Positions 19,108-28,581 of a stretch of DNA of 64,000 nucleotides are shown in pieces. A program made the translations under genes and the position numbers. The notes below the pieces were generated by a model, which had not been told where the DNA came from, ran no database searches, and was given only the letters and a program-made list of their open reading frames with translations. How positions within the stretch are numbered: position 1 is the stretch's first letter; the number at the start of each line of letters is the position of its first letter. The stretch is taken from positions 40,359-104,358 of the forward strand of contig JAJEHF010000026.1 in the NCBI GenBank assembly GCA_022823865.1, in the 5' to 3' direction. This stretch comes from Bryobacterales bacterium. Its GTDB lineage: Bacteria; Acidobacteriota; Terriglobia; Bryobacterales; UBA6623.

Positions 19108-21639
19108 ATGAATCGACTGCGGCTGCTTTATCGGTTGATTTGCAGGCCCTTGATTCGGGAGCCGTTCCGCACGGCGCTAACCGCCGCGTGCGTGGCGCTA
19201 GGCGTAGCGGTAGTGGTAGCGATCGATTTGGCCGGCGAGGCATCTGTAGGTTCCTTCGAGTCCTCGCTGGAATCGCTCCAAGGCACCGCAGACTACGAGA
19301 TCTCCCAAGTGGGGGGCATCCCCGAATCCGTCTTCGGCGAGTTGGTTCGGCTTCCGGGGCCGCAGCAGTTCTCGCCCCGCATCGAAGGCTACGCCGCGGT
19401 GGAGTCAACAGGAGAGCGCCTGCCTCTTTTCGGAGTGGACCTAGTAGGCGATCAGCCCATGTTGGGCAGTATCGACCTGTCCAATCCTAGCGTCAGCGCC
19501 TTCGATGACGAGCGGGTCGTCTGGATCTCGGAGTCGGTCGGGGCGCAAGTGGGGGATCGAATTGATCTGGCCATCAACGACCGCGTCCAATCCTTCACCG
19601 TGCTGGGCCTGCTTGGAGCCCGGGATCAGAGCGGACAGGCTGTGGCCAGCATGGTCGTGATGGACATCTCCCTCGCGCAGCGGCTGCTAGACCGGATCGG
19701 ATTCCTTGACCGGATTTATGTCCATGTTCCGCGCGAAGACGCAACGGACTGGGAGGCACTGCTCAAAGACCACGTCCCGGCCGCGGCAGCAGTAAGTGCA
19801 TCGGGCACTCGGACGCAACAGAACCGTAAGCTTCTCAATTCGTTCCGGTGGAATCTTCGAGTATTGAGCTATATAGCGCTGATCGTCGGTGCATTCCTGA
19901 TCTACAACACGATCTCGGTGTCGGTCGTGCGGCGGAGAAGCCAGATCGGGACGGCGCGGGCACTTGGCATGCCGGCTCGAACGATTCAGTGGGGATTTCT
20001 TGTGGAGGCCGGACTCTTCGGCCTGCTGGGAACTCTGGCTGGGCTGGTCCTGGGGCGTGCGCTGGCGGTGGGCGCGGTGGAGTTGATGGGGCGTACAGTG
20101 ACGACACTTTATGTCGGCAGCCAGCCGGGGGAGATTGTGTTCCGCCCGTGGGCTTTCGTGGTTGCCGGCCTTGCAGGCATCGGAGTGTCAATGCTCGCGG
20201 CTTGGCGGCCTGCACGGGAAGCCTCGTCAGTGGCACCGGTCGAAGCGATGGCAAAGGGCAGGGAAGAGTATGCGATCGCGGCCACGCGAACCGTGTGGGC
20301 GAAACGAGCGGCAGTGCTTGGCGGCCTAGCTGCAGCACTGTGCTTCGTGCCAGCTTGGGACAGGCTCCCCTACGGGGGATTCGCAGCAGCTGTGTGCCTG
20401 ATTGGAGCGGCTGCGATGCTCGTGCCGTTCGTCGCTCGACACTGCCTTCGGCGTGTAACGGGGCTGGCGCTGCGCTTGCTCGGGGCGACGCCGATGCTGG
20501 GAGTGCAGATCCTGTCGCAGTCTCTCAAGCGCACGTCGGTCATCGTCGCGGCGATGGCAATTGCAACAGCCATGATGGCCAGCGTCGGGATCATGGTTGG
20601 CAGCTTGCGTGACACTTTGTCCGTGTGGATGGGCAACCAGCTGCAAGCCGACTTGTACATTCGGTCTGGAGAATCTCTCGGCACCGAGGATTCTGCCACC
20701 TTCTCGGAGGAGGTTGCGCGGTTGGTCGAAGCGTTGCCGGAAGTCGACGCAGTGGACCGGTTCCGTCGGTACTCGATCAGCTACGGCGGCCTGCCTGCGA
20801 ACCTTGCGCTCGCAGACTTCCGCGTCCATCCCGGCCGATCCCAGATGCAGATCTTGCACGGACCGGACATTCCAACCATGTGCCGGCAGTTGGTCTCTGG
20901 CAAGAACGTGATTATCAGCGAGCCATTTAGCAACAAACATGGCCTCGGTGTTGGCAGCACATTGGCTCTGCCGATCGGCGATGGCGCGGAAGAATTCGAA
21001 GTCGTGGCTGTCTACTACGACTATTCTGCCGAGCAAGGCTATGTAATCGGGCACCGTGGGGTGCTGATGGAGTACTTGCCTGACCGACAGCTAACTAGCG
21101 CGGCTGTGTATCTCGCCGATGGCTCGGATCTCGAAGCAGCTAGGCCCAAGATTATTCAGGCCGTGGCCGGCCATCGTGTACGGGTCGCACCCAACCGCGA
21201 ACTCCGCGAGCGGGCGAACGAGGTGTTTGACCGAACTTTCGCCATCACCTATGCACTGGAGGCGGTGGCGATACTAGTGGCAATTCTGGGAATGGCGGGC
21301 GCGTTGCTCACCCTAGTCATAGACCGCAAGACTGACCTAGGTGTGTTACGGATCCTGGGGGCCACGAAGAAGCAGGTTCGCAAGCTCGTGCTAACGCAAG
21401 CGGCTCTGCTTGGACTGCTCTCGAATCTGATTGGCTTGGTGCTGGGCGGCGCTCTCTCTGTGATTCTGATCAAGGTCATCAACAAGCAATCGTTTGGCTG
21501 GACGATCCAGTTTCACTGGCCGGTGGGTATGTTGCTCAGTGCCTCCACGCTGATCCTTTTCGCGAGCATCGTCGCAGGGCTGTATCCGGCCCGGATCGGG
21601 GCGCGCCTCGACCCTGTTGAAGTGCTCCACGAGGGATGA
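19108..21639 (+). CDS. FtsX-like ABC transporter permease
   Basis: Inner-membrane permease of 843 residues. The first TM helix (FRTALTAACVALGVAVVVAIDLAG) is followed by a large periplasmic domain, then TM groups around residues 255-380 and 720-835 (two FtsX domains). Phrases such as SVVRRRSQIGTARALGMPARTIQWGFLVEAG and DRKTDLGVLRILGATKKQVRKLVLTQA are the coupling regions that contact the ATPase. This is the LolC/MacB/YbbP type used for lipoprotein, lipid or drug extrusion. No ATPase gene lies next to it, so it must use one encoded elsewhere. Start: ATG, 2.5 kb with no internal disruption. Confidence 0.88.
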   Translation: MNRLRLLYRLICRPLIREPFRTALTAACVALGVAVVVAIDLAGEASVGSFESSLESLQGTADYEISQVGGIPESVFGELVRLPGPQQFSPRIEGYAAVESTGERLPLFGVDLVGDQPMLGSIDLSNPSVSAFDDERVVWISESVGAQVGDRIDLAINDRVQSFTVLGLLGARDQSGQAVASMVVMDISLAQRLLDRIGFLDRIYVHVPREDATDWEALLKDHVPAAAAVSASGTRTQQNRKLLNSFRWNLRVLSYIALIVGAFLIYNTISVSVVRRRSQIGTARALGMPARTIQWGFLVEAGLFGLLGTLAGLVLGRALAVGAVELMGRTVTTLYVGSQPGEIVFRPWAFVVAGLAGIGVSMLAAWRPAREASSVAPVEAMAKGREEYAIAATRTVWAKRAAVLGGLAAALCFVPAWDRLPYGGFAAAVCLIGAAAMLVPFVARHCLRRVTGLALRLLGATPMLGVQILSQSLKRTSVIVAAMAIATAMMASVGIMVGSLRDTLSVWMGNQLQADLYIRSGESLGTEDSATFSEEVARLVEALPEVDAVDRFRRYSISYGGLPANLALADFRVHPGRSQMQILHGPDIPTMCRQLVSGKNVIISEPFSNKHGLGVGSTLALPIGDGAEEFEVVAVYYDYSAEQGYVIGHRGVLMEYLPDRQLTSAAVYLADGSDLEAARPKIIQAVAGHRVRVAPNRELRERANEVFDRTFAITYALEAVAILVAILGMAGALLTLVIDRKTDLGVLRILGATKKQVRKLVLTQAALLGLLSNLIGLVLGGALSVILIKVINKQSFGWTIQFHWPVGMLLSASTLILFASIVAGLYPARIGARLDPVEVLHEG

Positions 21640-21752
21640 GGCCCAGCGGCGTCGCCATTTGATGACTACTCAGGTCGCGCAACATATGCTCAACGCGGCG
21701 TAGTGCAGCACGAACTCTTGGAGCCGCTCAACAGGATCGGGAAACCCGTATA

Positions 21753-21950
21753 ATGTGGGTACAGCAAATGACACTTGACACCCAGACGGTGATGCTCTTT
21801 ACGATCTTGCTCTCAGTGCTCGGGTCGGCGTGGAAACTGTTTAATGGCCTGTCTGACTTGCGTGAGCGCATGGCGCGATTGGAGGGGCGGATGGACACGC
21901 TGGAGAGCGTCATCGTGCAGGTCTTTACTCAGAGGGAGCCCGCGCAATAG
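21753..21950 (+). CDS. Small membrane-anchored coiled-coil protein
   Basis: A 65-residue ORF with one hydrophobic segment (VMLFTILLSVLGSAWKLF) and then a heptad-like charged helix (LSDLRERMARLEGRMDTLESVIVQVF). This single-helix-plus-coiled-coil plan is common in small hypothetical proteins. Starts are possible at ATG 21753 or ATG 21768. No family name can be given. The following small membrane ORF may be in the same transcript. Confidence 0.55.
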   Translation: MWVQQMTLDTQTVMLFTILLSVLGSAWKLFNGLSDLRERMARLEGRMDTLESVIVQVFTQREPAQ

Positions 21951-22042
21951 GCAAGCAAGCACTGGCCCCGAAGCTGTGCGAGGTCGATCTGTCAGCGCGT
22001 AACTGCCAGCAGAGCAGGGCAGAGTTGCGAAAAAAGTTAGAC

Positions 22043-22375
22043 ATGTCGGAACGAGCGCCGAGACGATACGACCCTTCGGCAATGGACCATAGGATTGAGC
22101 CGGAGGAATCTTGGTGGCTGGCTCCATGGCGCCGTAAGAAACCGCACGAAAAGGTCTTGTTCCTCCTAGGGTTTGTTGTCAACGTAGGGCTAACCATTGA
22201 ATGGTACGAGACAGGCTATCTAGTCCATTGGTTCACGACGCCGATGCTCTGGTTCTCGCTGGTCTGGGCCTATTTCTCCGAGTCAGGGCCGCGTAAGATC
22301 ATCGTCATTACCGAGTTGGGCTTGAACGGCTCGCGCTCGGCTCAAGCCGAGCATCGCTCGCTGGAACCCACGTGA
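22043..22375 (+). CDS. Small membrane protein of unknown function
   Basis: The track start at 22025 is TTG; the ATG at 22043 gives 110 residues. A charged N-terminus (RRYDPSAMDHRIEPEESWW) precedes two hydrophobic segments (KVLFLLGFVVNVGLTIEW and WFTTPMLWFSLVWAYF), so it is probably a two-helix inner-membrane protein. It is not recognised. Codon usage and aromatic-rich membrane segments favour a real gene. Confidence 0.5.
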   Translation: MSERAPRRYDPSAMDHRIEPEESWWLAPWRRKKPHEKVLFLLGFVVNVGLTIEWYETGYLVHWFTTPMLWFSLVWAYFSESGPRKIIVITELGLNGSRSAQAEHRSLEPT

Positions 22376-22431
22376 ACAAAGCCGGCAGCAGTTCGCCTGC
22401 ACTCAAGATCCGTCGGAGCCGATGGCCGATT

Positions 22432-23250
22432 TCACTCGAGCCTGAAGCTAATGTCAGCAGCAGGCGCAGAGTGGGTTAGCGCCCCAACGGAAATATAGTC
22501 GGCTCCGGCTTCGGCGTATTCTCGGACTGTTTCCAACAGCACATTTCCAGACACCTCCAACTTCGCGCGGCCAGCTACGCGCTTGACAGCCTCGGCGACC
22601 TGTCGGGGGGAGAAGTTGTCCAGAAGGATATGACGGATCCCACAGTTCAGGGCCTCTTCTAACTCCCCCGAATCGCGAACCTCGACTTCGATCGTTCGGC
22701 CGGTGCGGCGACAGTTCTCGATCGCTTGTGTAATGCTGCCTGCGGCATCAACGTGATTGTTCTTGATCAGTACTGCGTCGAACAGGCCTAGCCTGTGATT
22801 CGTTCCGCCGCCAGCTTGGACAGCGAGCTTATTGAGGACGCGCATGCCGGGGCTGGTCTTGCGCGTGTCCAGAAGCGTACATCCCGTTCCCTCAATCGCC
22901 TCGACGAATTGACTCGTCAAGGTGGCAACGCCGCAAGTCCGTTGAAGGAAATTCAAGGCCGTCCGCTCCATCGTCAACAGTCTCCGGGTTGCTCCGCCGA
23001 CCTTGGCGAAGACTTGGCCCGCGAGCACATGTGTACCATCACCTTCCAGGATCTCGACCTTCTCTTGGTGAAAGATGATTGGCAAGAGTTCAGTGCCAGC
23101 CAACGTTAAGTCTTGCTTAGGCAAGAAATAGCCTACGCTCTGCGACTCTCGGGGCACACAGGCCTCGGTAGTCACGTCTCCGGAGCCAACATCCTCGGCC
23201 ACCGCGAGCCGGATGAGTTCACGAACCTGTGGATGGTCCCAATGCAGCAT
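22432..23250 (-). CDS. nadC: Nicotinate-nucleotide pyrophosphorylase (quinolinate phosphoribosyltransferase)
   Basis: Cytoplasmic enzyme of 272 residues that converts quinolinate and PRPP to nicotinate mononucleotide, CO2 and PPi in de novo NAD synthesis. Diagnostic stretches are AEDVGSGDVTTEA near the N-terminus, ERTALNFLQRTCGVATLT, LLDTRKTSPGMRVLNKLAVQAGGGTNHRLGLFDAVLIKNNH (read here in pieces) and VEVRDSGELEEAL. The C-terminus has LEVSGNVLLETVREYAEAGADYISVGALTHSA. The length is normal. No nadA or nadB is adjacent; it sits beside a ketopantoate-reductase-like gene on the same strand. Confidence 0.95.
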   Translation of the reverse strand: MLHWDHPQVRELIRLAVAEDVGSGDVTTEACVPRESQSVGYFLPKQDLTLAGTELLPIIFHQEKVEILEGDGTHVLAGQVFAKVGGATRRLLTMERTALNFLQRTCGVATLTSQFVEAIEGTGCTLLDTRKTSPGMRVLNKLAVQAGGGTNHRLGLFDAVLIKNNHVDAAGSITQAIENCRRTGRTIEVEVRDSGELEEALNCGIRHILLDNFSPRQVAEAVKRVAGRAKLEVSGNVLLETVREYAEAGADYISVGALTHSAPAADISFRLE

Positions 23251-23298
23251 GGTCTCTGGCTCTGATCAGCTTTAGCGTTTCCGAGACGTCCTTGGTGT

Positions 23299-24276
23299 TC
23301 AGGTCACCCGCTCAGACGCCGGCTGGAAGAGCAGTCTGGAGGCAGTATCGATCACTCTGAGTGTCGGCGTGGAAACGTGGTACCTGTCGGCGAGTTCCAG
23401 AACGGCGCCGAGGAGCGCGTCCAATTCGGCAACCCGCCCCTGCTCCAAGTCTTGGAGCATCGATGGTTTATGATCTCCCGCCGCGCGTGCCCCGGCGATG
23501 CGGCGTTCGTTGGATAGGGCGATCTGCACGCCGACTGCAGAAGCGACCTGCCGCACTTCGTCCATGATTGCCTCCGTCAGGCGCAAGCCTTGAGGCGAAT
23601 CGGTCAGCTCAGCCAGAGTCTTGCGGGTCAGGGCGCTAAGGGGGTTGAACGCAGCGTTGCCCATGAGCTTGACCCACAGTTCATGGCGGATGTTGTTGCG
23701 CGCCGGTGCCTTGATCCCGGCATCCCGCAGCGCCAATGACAGCAGGCGTATGCGTTCAGTGCGCTCCCCGGATGGCTCTCCCAGCGGCAGGCGCACACCG
23801 GAGGTGTGGGTAACGATGCCGGGACCGGCCAACGAGCACGACATGTAGACGATCGCTCCCAAAACGAGCGGCGCTGGGATATGCTTTGCGATCACTCCTC
23901 CGGGATCGACACACGCGATTGGCCTGTCGTCCCCGGGCACGCCGTAGAAGTACCACCACGGCAGACCGTTCTGCGTTGATACGAAGGTCGTGTCGGCGCC
24001 CTTCAGGTGCTCGACGAACGGTGCGATTTCTGTCAGCGCGCTGGCCTTGACAGCCAAGACGACAAAGTCCGATGGGCCGACCTCGGCCGCAGACGCGATT
24101 GCATGCACTTTGTAGCGCTTCTCGCCGAAGACATCGCTACGAATCAACAAGCCTCGTTCGCGCTGGGCGTCTAGGTTCGCTCCGCGTGCGATGAAGTGGA
24201 CGTCGTGCCCAGCTTCGAGCAACCGGGAGCCCAAGAAGGCGCCGACCGCACCGGCACCGTAGATCGCGAATTTCAC
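23299..24276 (-). CDS. panE: 2-dehydropantoate 2-reductase-like protein
   Basis: NADP-dependent reductase of 325 residues, likely started at GTG 24276 (VKFAIYGAGAVGAFLG). The track's extra N-terminal 28 residues overlap the upstream gene and lie before the Rossmann motif GAGAVG. Other family marks are VVLAVKASALTEIAP, STQNGLPWW and NIRHELWVKLMGNAAFNPLSALT, the last bearing the conserved Lys and Asn of ketopantoate reductases. It would reduce ketopantoate to pantoate in CoA synthesis, although many homologues act on other 2-keto acids. It follows the alpha/beta hydrolase gene by 10 bp. Confidence 0.85.
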   Translation of the reverse strand: MKFAIYGAGAVGAFLGSRLLEAGHDVHFIARGANLDAQRERGLLIRSDVFGEKRYKVHAIASAAEVGPSDFVVLAVKASALTEIAPFVEHLKGADTTFVSTQNGLPWWYFYGVPGDDRPIACVDPGGVIAKHIPAPLVLGAIVYMSCSLAGPGIVTHTSGVRLPLGEPSGERTERIRLLSLALRDAGIKAPARNNIRHELWVKLMGNAAFNPLSALTRKTLAELTDSPQGLRLTEAIMDEVRQVASAVGVQIALSNERRIAGARAAGDHKPSMLQDLEQGRVAELDALLGAVLELADRYHVSTPTLRVIDTASRLLFQPASERVT

Positions 24277-24286
24277 TGTGCGCAGC

Positions 24287-24916
24287 CTAGCCGAGCGCCT
24301 TGCGCACGGCATCCTCCAGTGCATCCAGAGAGTCGGAGAAGAAGTGATCACTGGCTTCAATCCAGGTCAGATCCTTGGGCTGGCCCGCCGTGGCGAAGAC
24401 CCGTTCTAGGTTGCTGCGCGAGCCGAACTCGTCCTGCGTGCTATGCACGAAGTGCTTCGGGCACCCGCATGCCTCCAGATAGCTCAAGTCGCCCCGATTG
24501 ACTGGAGTTCCGACGGCGATGATTCGCTCCACGGTCGGGTGACCGCAACAGACGCGCAAGCTGATTCTCGACCCGAACGAGAACCCGCCCACAACCAAGG
24601 GGATGCCCGCATAGCGTTCCTGCATATACTGCATCGCTGCCCTGAGATCGTCCTGCTCTCCTTCGCCGGCATCATAAGTGCCCGAACTCGCTCCGACGCC
24701 GCGGAAGTTGAATCGCAGCACGGCGGCCCCCGTGCTGCGGCCGGCTTTGGCAATGCGGAAGACGACCTTGTTGTGCATCGTCCCGCCGTGCTGTGGGTGG
24801 GGGTGGCAGACAACAAAGGCACGCTCGATTCGATTGGGGGGCTCGGGTTCTTCGAGAAGTGCCTCGAGCCGTCCTGCGGGGCCGATAAGAAAGATGGATT
24901 GCAGCTTGCGGGCCAT
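24287..24916 (-). CDS. Alpha/beta hydrolase
   Basis: Cytoplasmic protein of 209 residues, of the short hydrolase group sometimes annotated as an alpha/beta superfamily hydrolase. It has the CHPHPQHGGTMHNKVV motif, LRFNFRGVGASSGTYDAGEGEQDDL, and the nucleophile elbow GGFSFGSR with catalytic Ser. Asp is in STQDEFG and His in ASDHFFSDSLD. No signal peptide. The reaction is unknown; the family acts on esters. It is the first gene of a likely unit with panE and perhaps nadC. Confidence 0.85.
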   Translation of the reverse strand: MARKLQSIFLIGPAGRLEALLEEPEPPNRIERAFVVCHPHPQHGGTMHNKVVFRIAKAGRSTGAAVLRFNFRGVGASSGTYDAGEGEQDDLRAAMQYMQERYAGIPLVVGGFSFGSRISLRVCCGHPTVERIIAVGTPVNRGDLSYLEACGCPKHFVHSTQDEFGSRSNLERVFATAGQPKDLTWIEASDHFFSDSLDALEDAVRKALG

Positions 24917-25044
24917 GACTTATGGATTGAGGGCCGCGAAATCCACTGAAACGGAATTCAGGGAGTTCGCGGATAGCAGGCGCATCTATCATAGGTTCGG
25001 GCTGTGCTCCGGATCGGACAGCACTGGGTAGCCCTCGAACAACC

Positions 25045-26595
25045 ATGTATCAACGCCGAATCTCCCACCTATTTTCTCAATCGCAGGTGATGGTGCTGGC
25101 CGCGGCCTGCCTGTGCCTGCTGTTGGGGGCATGCGCTACGTCTGAGACTTCCGCACTGCCGGAACGGCCCAATGTGCTTTTCATCGTCGTCGACGATCTA
25201 AACGTTGCGCTGGGCTCGTATGACGGCTATCCGACAGCCAAGACTCCGAATCTCGACCGCCTCGCATCCGAGGGAGTGCAATTCGACAGAGCCTACGCTC
25301 AGGATCCCGTTTGCAACCCGTCTCGGACATCCTTTCTCAGCGGTCGCCGCCCACCGACCACGAATGTCTACGGAAACTTCGTAGAGCCGCGCACTTACCT
25401 CGGCGACGTCGTGATGCTGCCCGAGTACTTCGGTGCGCACGGATACTTCACCGCCAGGGTGGGGAAGGTAGCCCACGGCAGGTACGAAGCTGCCGTGAAA
25501 TGGGACATCTCCGAGAATGCCGCCCGGAGGGAGCACTACCTTCCGGGAGTGGACCATTCCGAGGTCCGTGACAACACATGGATCGAGGGTTCGGAGGAAG
25601 GCCTCTCAAGGGCGGAGATCCTAGGCCACCTCGACCGGCCGACTGGGATGCCGCTGAGCTGGCGGGCCACCGACGAGACCGAAGCCGAGACTCCTGATGG
25701 TCAGACCACACGGCGCGTCATTGAACTCATGCGGGAGAACCAAGACAATCCGTTCTTTATCGCTGCGGGCTTCCACAAACCGCACCAGCCGTGGGTAGCG
25801 CCCAAGGAATTCTTCCAGCAGCACCCAATCTCGGAAGTCGCCCCTCCGGACGAACCAGCCGACGACACTGCCGACATCCCAGCCCCGGCGCTAGGCAACT
25901 ACCCGGAAGATAAGGACCACAGCGAGGAGCAGGTGCGTCAGGCGATCGCCGCATATCACTCGACGGTCACTCTCATGGATGTCCAAGTCGGCCTGCTAAT
26001 GGAGGCGCTGACTGAACTTGAATTAGAAAGGTCCACCATTGTGGTCTTCTTCAGCGACCACGGCTTTCATCTTGGAGAGCACGGCGGGCTCTGGCGCAAG
26101 CACACGCAGTTCGAGGAATCGACGAGAGTTCCGCTGATCGTGCGGATGCCTGGCGGAGTGTCCGACAGAAACACCAGCGCGTTGGTCGAACTCGTTGACC
26201 TCTACCCGACACTGGCCGACCTCTGCGGATTGCCGTCTCCTGAAGGCATGGAGGGCATCAGCTTCCGGCCAGTGCTTGAAGACCCGGACGTTCCTTGGAA
26301 GAGCGCGATTTTCTCGGAAGCAAAGCGCCAGGGCGCACATGGGCGGTCGGTACGCACCCACCGGTATCGTTTTACCGAGTGGACGCCGCTTGAGGGTGAT
26401 GGCGAGCCGCAATTCGAGCTATACGATCTGGTCGTTGATCCCAAGGAATACGACAACCTAGCCGGCGACCCAGAGCACCAGCCCACGATGGACCGTCTTG
26501 CCGCAGTCTTGGAGAGCGGGTGGAAAGCCGCGCTCCCCGGTGCCAGCGTCGGGGGCGGGGATCTGTACTCTGAGGCCGGAAATCAGGCCGAGTGA
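25045..26595 (+). CDS. Iduronate-2-sulfatase-like lipoprotein sulfatase
   Basis: Sulfatase of 516 residues, distinct from the tandem pair. The N-terminus has a lipoprotein leader (VLAAACLCLLLGACATS), so it is probably tethered to a membrane. The core starts NVLFIVVDDLNVALGSYDG, the formylglycine site is CNPSRTSFLSGRRP, and downstream it has KPHQPWVAPKEFF, FFSDHGFHLGEHGGLWRKHT and ESTRVPLIVRMPG, all typical of the iduronate-sulfatase-like branch. The likely role is desulfation of uronic-acid-containing glycans. It is followed by a secreted SGNH hydrolase that may remove acyl groups from the same material. Confidence 0.92.
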   Translation: MYQRRISHLFSQSQVMVLAAACLCLLLGACATSETSALPERPNVLFIVVDDLNVALGSYDGYPTAKTPNLDRLASEGVQFDRAYAQDPVCNPSRTSFLSGRRPPTTNVYGNFVEPRTYLGDVVMLPEYFGAHGYFTARVGKVAHGRYEAAVKWDISENAARREHYLPGVDHSEVRDNTWIEGSEEGLSRAEILGHLDRPTGMPLSWRATDETEAETPDGQTTRRVIELMRENQDNPFFIAAGFHKPHQPWVAPKEFFQQHPISEVAPPDEPADDTADIPAPALGNYPEDKDHSEEQVRQAIAAYHSTVTLMDVQVGLLMEALTELELERSTIVVFFSDHGFHLGEHGGLWRKHTQFEESTRVPLIVRMPGGVSDRNTSALVELVDLYPTLADLCGLPSPEGMEGISFRPVLEDPDVPWKSAIFSEAKRQGAHGRSVRTHRYRFTEWTPLEGDGEPQFELYDLVVDPKEYDNLAGDPEHQPTMDRLAAVLESGWKAALPGASVGGGDLYSEAGNQAE

Positions 26596-26611
26596 AACGG
26601 TGACAAAAGAA

Positions 26612-27349
26612 ATGAGAATCTTCTTCCAAGCTGTTGGTTGCCAGCCGTTTGTGCTGAGAGCAGGATCGGGTGCGTGCTGTATCGCACTAGCGGCCGCTCT
26701 GTTTGCCACAGCCGCTTTCGGCCAACGCACTCCGAGAGCCGAATTCGCCCCCGTGGTCGACGATTCCGCACTTCCTAGGGTGCTGATCATTGGGGATTCC
26801 ATTTCGATCGGTTACACCCTGCCGCTACGTGCCGCGCTAGAGGGAGTTGCCAACGTGCATCGCCCGCCGGAGAACTGCGCACACACCTGGAAGGGTCTCG
26901 AATCCATCGACCGGTGGCTCGGGGAGGGGAAGTGGGACCTCATCCACTTCAACTGGGGCCTGCATGACCTCAAGTACGTGGATAAAGAGGGCAAGCTCGC
27001 ACTCCCGCCCAAAGGCAAGCAAGTCAGTACTGTGGTCGAGTACGCGGCGAATCTGGAGAAACTAGTCCAACGGCTGAATCAGACCGGCGCAACACTGATC
27101 TGGCGTCCTACCACGCCAGTGCCTGAAGGAGCGCAAGGGCGGGTGCCAGCAGACTTGGCCAAGTACAACTCGGCGGCGAGGGAAGTGATCGAGCGTCACG
27201 GCATTGAAGTCGACGACATGAACTCGTTCATCAGGGACCACAATATCCCGCAGGTTCGGCCCGACAACGTACATTTCTCGAAGGATTCCTCGGCACTGCT
27301 GGCCGGGAACTCCGCAAAGCTGATTCGCCGGAAGCTCAAGTCAGACTGA
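26612..27349 (+). CDS. Secreted SGNH/GDSL hydrolase
   Basis: From the ATG at 26612 the protein has 245 residues and a hydrophobic leader (CCIALAAALFATAAFG). The longer ORF start at 26498 overlaps the sulfatase. SGNH blocks are LIIGDSISIGYT (catalytic Ser), FNWGLHDLK (Asn/Gly region) and DNVHFSKDSS (Asp and His). It is an esterase-like fold acting outside the cytoplasm. The 16-bp spacing after the sulfatase suggests co-expression, perhaps as a carbohydrate deacetylase. Confidence 0.85.
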   Translation: MRIFFQAVGCQPFVLRAGSGACCIALAAALFATAAFGQRTPRAEFAPVVDDSALPRVLIIGDSISIGYTLPLRAALEGVANVHRPPENCAHTWKGLESIDRWLGEGKWDLIHFNWGLHDLKYVDKEGKLALPPKGKQVSTVVEYAANLEKLVQRLNQTGATLIWRPTTPVPEGAQGRVPADLAKYNSAAREVIERHGIEVDDMNSFIRDHNIPQVRPDNVHFSKDSSALLAGNSAKLIRRKLKSD

Positions 27350-27397
27350 AGGGCCAGGCAGCGCTGAGGGGACTTGCCGCGTATCCCGTCGCCGCGA

Positions 27398-28524
27398 TCA
27401 AGGCCCGCCTGGCGCGAATGGGTCGTCAACCCCTCTAGGCAGACGGAACCTACGACGAATATCTCCCACTATGGGACCAGCGACGTAGAAGCGGCCTCGT
27501 TTCTCGCCGTCTGGAATTAGAAATCCAGCATCAACGAGAATCTTCAGATCACGGCTCGCGAGATTCTTGGAGACATCTGCACTAACGCGGTAGGACGAGT
27601 TCCGCACTCTCCCGAATGCGGCTTGGAGCAGAGCCATTGCAGTGCGCTCGGGGAGGTCGTTGTTTCGAACTAGGTCCAGCATCTCCCCATAGATCCTTTC
27701 GGTCTCTCTCGTCCGACGAAGGATAGTCTGCACCTGTCTGTAATGGCCAACCAAGCAGAAGCGCACCCACGGCTTGGCGTTTCGCGTTGGATTCCACCCG
27801 CCGCCCCCGACCTCTGACAGCACGTCGTAATACTCCTGTTGGTTGTAGCCAACGTACTCTTCGATAGAAGAGAATTCCGGAGCGACGATTCCGTCAGTTG
27901 CCAATACTGCCGTGTGGATGCATCTGGCCGTTCTCCCGTTTCCATCCGTGAATGGATGTAGCATCGCTAGGTTTAGGTGTGTCATAGCCGCACGCAGAAA
28001 GAGCGACTCGGCATCTCCGTCGTTCACGTAGTCGAGAAGTTCTTGGATGCGGCGTTCTAGCTGGTCCCTATCTACACCTTCGTGTACTAAGTCCCCGTTT
28101 GAGCGTTTCTGACCCCAACCCATCCAGGACGGTACTGGCCAGGATTCGCAGCTAGGTCGGATTGGCAGATCATGAAATGGACGGCTAAGAGCACATCTTC
28201 CGTGATCCTGAAAGATGGGCTTTGACGGCGCTGCCGGATATAGTTCATCGCCTCGCGGTAGCCAATGACCGCTCGCCACGTGTCACGGTCAGTGTTCGCG
28301 GGATCTTCACCGTCGATTGCAGCGATCGCGTCGTCCTGGGACACGTTGATGCCTTCCACGCTGTTCGATGCGGCAAGGGCGCGAGCCCTCGTCATGCGCG
28401 CGAGCCAACCTGTCCATCGGCGCGGCTCCGCAGCTACGTGCAGACGCAGATCGGATCGGATACTGGCGATAGCCTCCTCCACTCGTTTCTCGTGGTCATC
28501 CAGAGAGTGATAGGTGAACAGCAT
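27398..28524 (-). pseudogene. Fic-family AMPylase/toxin, split by a one-base frameshift
   Basis: Two overlapping ORFs encode one Fic protein. The N-terminal ORF (28087..28524) has the inhibitory-helix motif SNSVEGINVS and ends GQYRPGWVGVRNAQTGT-stop. The C-terminal ORF continues DLVHEGVDRDQLERR and carries the Fic active site HPFTDGNGRTAR, then a winged-helix-like C-terminus. Adding one G to the GGGG run (CCCC at 28093-28096 on the plus strand) joins them as NAQTGDLVHEG and gives about 375 residues, the usual length. Fic proteins transfer AMP to targets. As written the active site is not joined to its start. Confidence 0.85.
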
Positions 28525-28531
28525 GGGAGAG

Positions 28532-28581
28532 CAATTACTAATTGATTCTATATCAAATAATAACTGATTTCAGGTCAGTTA
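28532..28581. promoter_or_regulatory. Palindromes in the fic promoter (probable operator)
   Basis: The AT-rich stretch just upstream of the fic ATG contains two inverted repeats: CAATTAcTAATTG (28532-28544) and TAACTGA-n7-TCAGTTA (28561-28581). The local base composition is clearly more AT-rich than neighbouring DNA. Fic proteins with a C-terminal winged helix often regulate their own gene, so these are plausible operator sites. This is inferred from position only. Confidence 0.45.
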
